Assembly: GCA_025454125.1 (NCBI GenBank)
Contig: JALOPA010000199.1
Location: 1-5,416, forward strand
DNA from: Thermodesulfobacteriota bacterium
GTDB taxonomy: Bacteria; Desulfobacterota; DSM-4660; Desulfatiglandales; HGW-15
Length of the DNA: 5,416 bases
Reading direction: 5' to 3'
Below the pieces are notes generated by a model. That model was not told where the DNA came from. It worked only from the letters and a program-made list of their open reading frames with translations, and did not search any database. A program made the translations under genes and the position numbers. Below, one piece after another: positions 1 to 5,416 of the stretch. Positions within the stretch are counted from its first letter, which is position 1. Every line of letters starts with the position of its first letter.

Positions 1-615
1 GACCAAGAGAATCAACAACATCTGGTAGGAAACAAGGACGAAGGTTTGAAATGGCCCGGACTGGAAATAGTCTTCGGTGTGGCGCGCGCCAATGAAAAAT
101 TCGGCAATGCGTACAGTGTTGACCAGACAATAACCTCCAAAAATGGCCCCTACCCCAAATGTCAGACGTCTCCTCCTCGGCTCGACACCCCACAGAAGAA
201 GCCACATGCATTGAAGACCGAGAATCAGCAGTGCCACTGACAAATTGAGATTTCTAACGGCCAGGCTGGGATGAACAAAAGTCAAGTAAGCATGCAGGCA
301 GGTAAAGGCCGCGAGCAGGAGGTAATTCGGTGCCTGAGAAATCTTCCTTCCCACGAAGCGCACCAGACCTGCATACCAGCAAAGCCCGCCTGCAACCACG
401 AAGCTGTTCGCGACAACTACCGATACCCAGTCCGTAATGCTCCCCCGAAGGCTGACCAGGAACAACGCGGCCATCTGGGAGCAGAAACCCAGCACCCAGA
501 GACCCAAACCCTGGAATCGGCTGCGGTTCTGTTGCCACAGCATCATGATGAGCAGCACGCACACGATGTTAATAATGGCATTGCTGAAAGCGACGGTTCT
601 CAGGTCAAGCAACAT
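1..615 (-). CDS. Seven-helix membrane sensor domain, N-terminal part of a signalling protein (3' end outside window)
   Basis: The frame from ATG at 615 runs without a stop through exactly 205 codons to the window edge, so this is the start of a longer gene. The protein begins MLLDLRTVAFSNAI and is very hydrophobic. Seven likely transmembrane helices lie at about residues 8-27, 36-56, 62-87, 97-114, 123-144, 152-176 and 190-205+, joined by short polar loops such as WQQNRSRFQ (27-35) and the basic EPRRRRL (145-151). I recall very similar N-terminal domains, starting MLLDLRTV, on deltaproteobacterial PAS, histidine-kinase and GGDEF proteins, where they act as membrane input modules; this is from memory, not a search. 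The ligand is unknown and the output domain lies outside the window. The start is supported by AGGAG nine bases upstream and by the TGA of the preceding kinase six bases upstream in the same frame, which prevents an earlier start. It is probably co-transcribed with the three genes before it. Confidence 0.88.
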   Translation of the reverse strand, partial: MLLDLRTVAFSNAIINIVCVLLIMMLWQQNRSRFQGLGLWVLGFCSQMAALFLVSLRGSITDWVSVVVANSFVVAGGLCWYAGLVRFVGRKISQAPNYLLLAAFTCLHAYLTFVHPSLAVRNLNLSVALLILGLQCMWLLLWGVEPRRRRLTFGVGAIFGGYCLVNTVRIAEFFIGARHTEDYFQSGPFQTFVLVSYQMLLILLV

Positions 616-618
616 GAC

Positions 619-3600
619 TCACGGCTCCTGTTTCTCAGTCGGCGCTTCTTCCAGCACCTCTCTCACCTTGCGGGCCATGTCTTCGGGCGTAAACGGCTTC
701 TGGATAAAGGCGATCCCCTTTTCCAGTATCCCGTGACACACGATAGCATCGTCCGTGTATCCTGACATATACAGGACCTTCATCTCCGGCCGCACCTCGC
801 GCAACATTTCCACCAACTCCCTCCCGCTCATCCCCGGCATCACCACATCGGTCAGCATCAGATGAATCGGCCCTCCATGCCCTCTCGATGATTCCAGCGC
901 CTCCCGGCCGTTCTCGGCTGACAGCACGTGGTAACCATACCTATCGAGGACCTTGACGGCCAGATTGCGAACCATTGGCTCATCCTCCACGATCAAAATC
1001 GTTTCCGTCCCGCCCCTCACTACACTCGCTGAAAGCTTCGCTTTGTCTGCCTTTTCCGACTTGTCGACTCGCGGGAGGTAGATCTTAAAAACGCTCCCCT
1101 TACCCTCTTCACTGTATACCCAGATATTGCCCTTGCTCTGCTTCACGATGCCATAAGTTGTGGCCAGCCCCAGCCCCGTCCCTTTGCCCTTCTCCTTGGT
1201 GCTGAAAAAGGGTTCAAAGAGCCTGGCCTGAATCTCCCGAGACATGCCCACCCCTGTGTCGCTCATGCACAGCATCACGTAAGGCCCGGGCCTCACCGCC
1301 ACATGGGCTTTTGCATACTCTTCGTCCAGATCCACATTGGCCGCCTCAAGGGTCAGGGTCCCTCCCCTGGGCATGGCATCCTTGGCGTTGACAGCCAGGT
1401 TCAGAATCACCTGCTCCAGCTGCCCTATGTCGGCTTCCACGAGTCCAAGGTGCGAGGCCAGGATGGTCTTCATTTCGATCTCCTCCCCGATAAGGCGCCG
1501 CAGCATCTTCTCCATTCCCATCACCACCTTGTTAAGTTTCACCACTTCAGGCTGCAAGACCTGCTTGCGGCTGAAGGCCAGAAGCTGCCGGGTCAGGCCG
1601 GCAGCCCGCTTCCCGGCCGCCACGATCTCCTGGAGATAATCGCGAAGAGGTGAATTCTTTTCAGCGTCTGCCAGCGCCATGTCGGCATTGGCTATAATGG
1701 TGGTCAGAATGTTGTTGAAGTCGTGGGCTACGCCGCCGGCCAGCCGGCCCACCGATTCCATTTTCTGCGCCTGGAGCAACTGGTCCTGGAGGTTCTGCCG
1801 CTCTGCCTCGGCCTTCTTGCGCTCGGTGATGTCGCGCGCAGTGGAAAGGACGCCGGACACTGTGCCCGACTCCTCTTTGACCGCGCGACACCACCAGGCC
1901 AGGAGCCGCGCTTGACCATCCTTCCTTCGTTGCCAGCTCTCCAGATAGATGACGTTTTCGTCGCCCTCGAATAACCGCTGCACCTGCCGGTAGGTGCCCT
2001 GTTCGCCAACGAAGTACTCGGCGGCTTCCCTGCCGATCACATCCTTCCCAAAGAAGTCGAACCCGGCCGGGTTTGCCCAGGTATAGATTTTGTTCGCATC
2101 CACCTCCATGATAATATCCGGCACGGCGTCCAGGATGGCCTGGTGGCGCTGTGAAACCGCGGCCAGTTCAGCGGTCCGGCGAGTCACCTGTTTTCGGAGG
2201 GACCACGACCACAAGGAAAACCCCAGCGTGCCCACGAGAAGTGGAATAAGGACCATGGCGGAATAGCGCAGGGCGCTGACGAGGGAAGGTGGTCCATTCT
2301 TTTCAAGGCCCAGCCACTTCTCCTGGATGCGGCGGTATTCGCCTGTTTTCTCGATAATCTTCAGACCTTCGCTGAACTGGGCCAGGAGGGCCTTGTGGTT
2401 ATTGGGAACGGCGTAGCAGTAATCAGGGGCGATCAAGGGGCGCTGCCCAATGACCAGATTGTCCCACCCGTGTCTCTTTATCCAGTACATGGCGGTCAGT
2501 CGGGAGACCAGTGCGCAGTCGTGCCGGCCTTCGGCCAACTCCCTCAGCGCGCCTTCCTGAGAGCCGACTGCCGAAACCTCCTTTCCCAGACCCTTTTCAA
2601 GCGCGAAATCGTGCATGATGTCGCCCTGCTGCACCACGATGCGTTTGCCTCTCAGAACGTCAAGAGTTTCCGGTGGCGATCCCTGGCCTCTGCGCACAAC
2701 GCTGACACACTGATTCACCGTGTGAGCCGGGGAAAAGTCGAATTTCAGGTCCCGTTCGGGCGAGTAGAACACGCCCTGGAGCGCATCAATCTCGCCCTTT
2801 TCCAACCTGTCTATCATCTCTTTCCAGGTGCCGAGGCGAATTTCTACACTGAGTCCCATTTCTCGTGCAATGGAGCGCGTGAGTTCCACGTTATAGCCGG
2901 CAGGAACGCCCTTCTCGTCCAGGTATTCAAAGGGCGGATAGTCGCGGTCCCCTCCGATCACGAAGCGGTGCCCGGCCGGCAGCTCGAGAGCGGCGAACCA
3001 CTTGGCGTGCAGGTGGCGGTAGGTTCCGTCCGCCATGACCAGGGCCAGTCCTTCGTTGAGGAGGGCCAACGTTTCCCTGTCTCCCTCCTTGACGGCGAAA
3101 CAGAAATCCTGGCGAAACCCTTCCACCGGCCTGTTGATGACTTTCAGGTTGGCAAGACTCATTTCCTGAATTAGGCGCAGCGCCACGAGCCGCTGAATGA
3201 CAACGGCGTCATAGCGACCCTGCGAAAGTTCGCGAAGGGCTTCTTCAAAGGTCGTCGTGCTGTGAATGTCAATGCCTCGATCCTCCCGCCTGAGGAACTC
3301 CTCGGCATTGTCCCCTTTCATGACGGCGACCTGCCGGCCTTTGAGATCGACGAGTCCCAGGATGTTGGTCACATCGTTTCGAACCACGATGGCGCCGTGC
3401 AAAGACATGTAGGGGAAAGTGAAGTCGAAAAGCAATTCACGCTCCGGAGTGCGACCCACCAGGGGCAGGGCTTCGATTTCACCCCGTTCCAGCCAGCCCC
3501 TAACCTCGGCCCAGGGCCCGGTGCGAAAGGAGACCTCCCGTCCCATGGCAGCCAATGCCGCGCGCATAAGTTCGACCGAAAATCCCTCTGCCCTGCCCTC

Positions 3601-3726
3601 GGCGTCCACAATGGAAAAGGGCGGGTAATCGACCTCGGCAGCGCTGAGAATGGGTGAATTGGCCATCGCACTTGACGGCATGACGAGCAGCCACACCAGA
3701 GCGGATAACAGCGATATCCTTTTCAT
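619..3726 (-). CDS. Hybrid histidine kinase with two Venus-flytrap sensor domains (SBP-SBP-TM-PAS-HisKA-HATPase-REC)
   Basis: This is a complete 1035-residue inner-membrane sensor. A signal peptide (1-22, likely cleaved after AMA) is followed by two SBP_bac_3 flytrap domains (about 26-247 and 253-473), each opening with DYPPF and containing a TPER/SPER motif. One transmembrane helix (488-510) leads to a PAS domain (about 525-637, ending [11 protein letters not shown]), a short coiled coil, and HisKA with His668 in GGVAHDFNN. The ATPase domain has Asn780 (N box), Asp823 (DTGVGM), FEPFFSTK at 837-844 and GKGTGLGL at 847-854. A C-terminal REC (about 908-1026) has Glu914/Asp915, phospho-acceptor Asp960, Ser988 and Lys1010. 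All kinase and receiver residues are intact. The sensor half resembles BvgS/EvgS, but the Hpt domain those kinases carry is absent; the only Hpt in view is two genes upstream. The ATG overlaps the preceding stop and has an AAGGA site. Small amino-acid-like or organic molecules are the likely ligands (inference). Confidence 0.97.
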   Translation of the reverse strand: MKRISLLSALVWLLVMPSSAMANSPILSAAEVDYPPFSIVDAEGRAEGFSVELMRAALAAMGREVSFRTGPWAEVRGWLERGEIEALPLVGRTPERELLFDFTFPYMSLHGAIVVRNDVTNILGLVDLKGRQVAVMKGDNAEEFLRREDRGIDIHSTTTFEEALRELSQGRYDAVVIQRLVALRLIQEMSLANLKVINRPVEGFRQDFCFAVKEGDRETLALLNEGLALVMADGTYRHLHAKWFAALELPAGHRFVIGGDRDYPPFEYLDEKGVPAGYNVELTRSIAREMGLSVEIRLGTWKEMIDRLEKGEIDALQGVFYSPERDLKFDFSPAHTVNQCVSVVRRGQGSPPETLDVLRGKRIVVQQGDIMHDFALEKGLGKEVSAVGSQEGALRELAEGRHDCALVSRLTAMYWIKRHGWDNLVIGQRPLIAPDYCYAVPNNHKALLAQFSEGLKIIEKTGEYRRIQEKWLGLEKNGPPSLVSALRYSAMVLIPLLVGTLGFSLWSWSLRKQVTRRTAELAAVSQRHQAILDAVPDIIMEVDANKIYTWANPAGFDFFGKDVIGREAAEYFVGEQGTYRQVQRLFEGDENVIYLESWQRRKDGQARLLAWWCRAVKEESGTVSGVLSTARDITERKKAEAERQNLQDQLLQAQKMESVGRLAGGVAHDFNNILTTIIANADMALADAEKNSPLRDYLQEIVAAGKRAAGLTRQLLAFSRKQVLQPEVVKLNKVVMGMEKMLRRLIGEEIEMKTILASHLGLVEADIGQLEQVILNLAVNAKDAMPRGGTLTLEAANVDLDEEYAKAHVAVRPGPYVMLCMSDTGVGMSREIQARLFEPFFSTKEKGKGTGLGLATTYGIVKQSKGNIWVYSEEGKGSVFKIYLPRVDKSEKADKAKLSASVVRGGTETILIVEDEPMVRNLAVKVLDRYGYHVLSAENGREALESSRGHGGPIHLMLTDVVMPGMSGRELVEMLREVRPEMKVLYMSGYTDDAIVCHGILEKGIAFIQKPFTPEDMARKVREVLEEAPTEKQEP
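625..629 (-). promoter_or_regulatory. Ribosome-binding site for the seven-helix sensor gene
   Basis: AGGAG lies nine bases before the ATG at 615, within the final codons of the kinase. It decides the start of the partial membrane-sensor gene, whose 3' end is not in the window. Confidence 0.75.
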
Positions 3727-4628
3727 TTCTCTTTCCTTATCTCAACGCAGACCCTGTTTCTTCCTGAATTCTTGGCTCGGTAGAGAGCCTCATCGGCCCG
3801 CTTGATGATTTCCTCAAGGCTATCGTCCTGATCAAGTTGGAAGGCGGCAAGCCCGAAACTTGAAGTGATGTGGACACGCTCCTCTCGGCCCGGAAGAGCG
3901 ATGCTCGTCTGTTCGATTCCCGATCGAAGCCTTTTGGCGACAGCCTCAGCCATGGGCAATCCGGTTTCAGGCAACCCTACCAGAAATTCTTCCCCGCCGT
4001 AGCGCCCCACGAAATCATATCCTCGAACACATCGGGTGAGGACTTTCACAAATTCCTTCAACACCAGGTCGCCGGCTTGATGCCCATTCCGGTCGTTGAC
4101 CGACTTGAAATGGTCTATATCCGCCATGATGAGCGACAGCGGCGTCCCAACACGTTTTGCCCTTTGCATCTCCATCTCCGCTCTTTCCAGAAACGCTTTT
4201 CTGTTGAGCACGCCAGTGAGGGCGTCTGTCATGGCCATCTCCAGGATGCGGGACTGAAGTTCGAGGATTCTCTTTCCTATGTTCACGCGCCACTTCAACT
4301 CAGCCGGATTGAAGGGTTTCACAAGGTAATCGTCCGCACCTGCTTCAAGCCCCTGAATGATATCCTCTTTGCCGCTCCGCGCCGTGAGGAGGATAAAATA
4401 AACATAGCGTGACTTCTCCGTGGCCCGAATTCTGCGGCACAGCTCCGTGCCGTCGAGCCCGGGCATCATCCAATCGGAGATCACGAGAGCCGGTGCCTCC
4501 GGTTCGATCAGCCTGTCCCATGCCTCCTCCCCGTCAGAGGTCATCACGAGTTCATAACCCCATTTGCGAAGCGAAGCCTCCAAGAGGCGCCTGAAAACCG
4601 GATCGTCTCCGGCAACAAGGATCTTCAT
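3723..4628 (-). CDS. REC-GGDEF response regulator, probable diguanylate cyclase
   Basis: This 301-residue cytoplasmic protein should make cyclic di-GMP from two GTP under control of receiver phosphorylation. The receiver (about 1-118) has Asp52 in VISDWMMPGLDG, Thr82 in ILLTARS and Lys104 in YLVKPF. The acidic pocket reads AGDDP, so Gly7 replaces the first of the usual acidic pair; Asp8 and Asp9 remain. A short helical linker (about 115-132) leads to the GGDEF domain (about 133-299): DALTGVLNRKAF, metal-binding Asp170 in MADIDHFKSVND, Asn178 and Asp187 for guanine, the catalytic signature GGEEF at 211-215, and Lys286/Arg290 near the end. A product-inhibition I-site RxxD (Arg202-Asp205) sits exactly five residues before GGEEF, as in PleD. 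All visible cyclase residues are present, so activity is likely. The ATG start lies one base after the upstream TAA and has a good ribosome-binding site. The stop overlaps the next start as ATGA. There is no DNA-binding domain. Confidence 0.96.
   Translation of the reverse strand: MKILVAGDDPVFRRLLEASLRKWGYELVMTSDGEEAWDRLIEPEAPALVISDWMMPGLDGTELCRRIRATEKSRYVYFILLTARSGKEDIIQGLEAGADDYLVKPFNPAELKWRVNIGKRILELQSRILEMAMTDALTGVLNRKAFLERAEMEMQRAKRVGTPLSLIMADIDHFKSVNDRNGHQAGDLVLKEFVKVLTRCVRGYDFVGRYGGEEFLVGLPETGLPMAEAVAKRLRSGIEQTSIALPGREERVHITSSFGLAAFQLDQDDSLEEIIKRADEALYRAKNSGRNRVCVEIRKEK
3734..3738 (-). promoter_or_regulatory. Ribosome-binding site for the twin-flytrap kinase gene
   Basis: AAGGA lies seven bases before the ATG at 3726, within the last codons of the cyclase gene. 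Its spacing supports the start that overlaps the cyclase stop as ATGA, and the protein then begins with a well-formed signal peptide. Confidence 0.75.
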
Positions 4629-4629
4629 C

Positions 4630-5416
4630 TTAACGCTCCAGAAGAACCTTCTTCATTGTCCTTTCCAATGTTCTGAGTTCAGTTTCAAGTTCGACCACCA
4701 CCTGATCGGCTCCTGTGAGATTTCCTGCTTTGCCCCTCTTTTCAAGACCTGACGCAGCCTCCTGGGCGCGGGAAGCTCCGAAGCTCGCCACAGAGCCCTT
4801 AAGACTGTGGGCCGCTCTTTCGACGAGAGGTGCATCCCCGGAAGCCAAAGCTTCGCGAATCTGGCGCAGTGTTGCAGGGAAGCTTTCTACAAAAATCCCG
4901 ACGATTTCCATTAGAAGGTCTCTATCCCCCCCCATGATTTCCAAGGCTTTCGAAAGATCGAACACGTCACTCTTCCTCTCGCCGGTCCCCATGTCTTGGC
5001 CAGTAAACTCCCTGCTCTTTCTCACGGGTCTCCCGGAAACACAGCGGTCGATGGCTCCAAACAAGGTTTCCGCTTTGATGGGTTTTGCAACGTAATCGTC
5101 CATCCCCGCCGCGAGACATCGTTCCCTGTCTCCCGTCAGAGCGTGCGCCGTCATGGCGACAATAGGCACTTCTTTTCCCCTCTCTCTTTCTCTGATGAGG
5201 CGGGTTGCTTCAAACCCGTCCATCTCAGGCATTTGAATATCCATCAGGATCAAATCGATTTCCTCCCGGTCGAAGATCTCGAGGGCCTCCTTCCCATTGG
5301 GTGCCACCTGTACACGATAGCCTCTTTTTTCCAGCATTCTCACCGCCAGGGTTTGATTGATGGGGTTGTCCTCCGCCAAGAGAACCTTCAGCTTGATGCG
5401 CGCTTCCTGAATCGTG
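4630..5416 (-). CDS. REC-Hpt C-terminal part of a probable hybrid histidine kinase (5' end outside window)
   Basis: This frame is open to the window edge and gives 261 residues, ending in TAA. Seen: a receiver domain (about fragment residues 8-125) with acidic residues in LLAEDNP, phospho-acceptor Asp59 in LILMDIQMPEMDG, the T/A switch region VAMTAHA and Lys111 in YVAKPI. A polar linker follows, then an Hpt domain (about 150-258) with phosphorylatable His203 in AAHSLKGSVASFGA. Known: this REC-Hpt tail is typical of phosphorelay kinases such as BarA or EvgS, where phosphate moves His-Asp-His to a separate regulator. Inferred: the kinase core lies upstream, outside the window. A TTG codon at 5379 could be taken as a start, but it sits inside the first beta strand of the receiver, and no ATG or GTG lies between it and the edge, so the gene must begin outside. 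A stand-alone REC-Hpt protein remains possible. The downstream REC-GGDEF gene starts after one base, making it the obvious phosphate recipient. Confidence 0.93.
   Translation of the reverse strand, partial: TIQEARIKLKVLLAEDNPINQTLAVRMLEKRGYRVQVAPNGKEALEIFDREEIDLILMDIQMPEMDGFEATRLIRERERGKEVPIVAMTAHALTGDRERCLAAGMDDYVAKPIKAETLFGAIDRCVSGRPVRKSREFTGQDMGTGERKSDVFDLSKALEIMGGDRDLLMEIVGIFVESFPATLRQIREALASGDAPLVERAAHSLKGSVASFGASRAQEAASGLEKRGKAGNLTGADQVVVELETELRTLERTMKKVLLER
4636..4640 (-). promoter_or_regulatory. Ribosome-binding site for the REC-GGDEF gene
   Basis: TGGAG lies seven bases before the ATG at 4628, inside the last codons of the REC-Hpt gene. It fixes the start and implies translational coupling, because the upstream TAA and this ATG are one base apart. 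Confidence 0.75.
4926..4933 (-). repeat. Run of eight G in the REC-Hpt coding strand
   Basis: On the coding strand the sequence reads ATG, then GGG GGG, then GAT, giving eight consecutive G within the codons for Met-Gly-Gly-Asp at the start of the Hpt domain. It is the longest mononucleotide run I noticed in the window. Gain of one G would put TAG two codons after the run begins to shift; loss of one G would reach TAA after about four codons. Either change would remove the phosphotransfer histidine. Confidence 0.9.

Noticed and set aside
254..562. A closed 102-codon minus-strand frame
   Set aside because: It is out of frame with the 205-codon membrane-protein frame starting at 615, which has a ribosome-binding site and a coherent transmembrane pattern.
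619..621. TGA as a possible selenocysteine codon joining the kinase to the next gene
   Set aside because: The next gene has its own ATG and AGGAG site, no cysteine-type motif surrounds the TGA, and I see no evident stem-loop immediately after it.
271..765. A 164-codon plus-strand open frame spanning the kinase/sensor junction
   Set aside because: It is antisense to both the kinase receiver and the seven-helix sensor, is rich in His, Gln and Arg without domain structure, and reads through an operon junction.
2395..3174. A 259-codon plus-strand open frame opposite the flytrap domains
   Set aside because: It lies wholly antisense to a gene with clear domain motifs; its composition follows from the codon bias of the real gene and it shows no recognisable motif or ribosome-binding site.
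3699..3710. Twelve bases identical to part of the lac operator (GAGCGGATAACA)
   Set aside because: They fall within signal-peptide codons (Leu-Leu-Ser-Ala-Leu) of the kinase, with no palindromic partner or promoter; chance similarity.
4630..5379. A complete 249-residue REC-Hpt protein starting at TTG 5379
   Set aside because: The TTG codes for a core leucine of the receiver's first beta strand, and the frame stays open to the window edge; starting here would break the fold.
1..5416. Promoters, terminators, tRNA, CRISPR or insertion-sequence signatures
   Set aside because: Coding sequence covers essentially every base with no intergenic gap over three bases, and no inverted-repeat plus T-run, regular spaced repeat or transposase motif was seen.

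Overview
The window is a densely packed block of bacterial signal-transduction genes, all on the minus strand, so the genes read from high to low coordinates. It looks like an accessory regulatory cluster from a Gram-negative bacterium. The large kinase has a cleavable-looking signal peptide and periplasmic-type solute-binding domains. The mid-to-high G+C (by eye), the H-box of type AHDFNN, and a seven-helix sensor domain that I recall from Desulfobacterota/deltaproteobacterial kinases suggest that group (for example a syntrophic or sulfate-reducing lineage). This taxonomic guess is inference only.

Layout in transcription order: (1) 5416-4630, the C-terminal part of a protein ending in a receiver (REC) domain and a histidine phosphotransfer (Hpt) domain, very probably the end of a hybrid histidine kinase that starts outside the window; (2) 4628-3723, a complete REC-GGDEF response regulator, a probable diguanylate cyclase; (3) 3726-619, a complete 1035-residue hybrid histidine kinase with signal peptide, two tandem Venus-flytrap (SBP_bac_3) domains, one transmembrane helix, PAS, HisKA, HATPase and REC; (4) 615-1, the N-terminal 205 residues of a seven-helix membrane sensor cut by the window edge. 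Gene 4 stays open to the edge, so it has no stop codon in the window and is easily missed. It accounts for the first 615 bases, which would otherwise look non-coding.

The junctions are a 1-base gap, a 4-base ATGA overlap and a 3-base gap, each preceded by a purine-rich ribosome-binding site inside the upstream gene. I see no intergenic promoter or terminator, so the four genes are most simply one translationally coupled operon whose ends lie outside the window. No tRNA, rRNA, CRISPR array, insertion sequence or origin was seen.

A working model (inference): periplasmic ligands act on the twin-flytrap kinase, membrane or other cues act on the partly visible kinase and the seven-helix sensor, and phosphate passes through REC and Hpt domains to the REC-GGDEF protein to set cyclic di-GMP levels. 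No DNA-binding output domain is present, so the only visible output is c-di-GMP. Points worth a second look are an 8-G tract placed so that either frameshift removes the Hpt domain, a glycine in the acidic pocket of the GGDEF protein's receiver, and loss of the usual ligand-binding aspartate in both flytrap domains.
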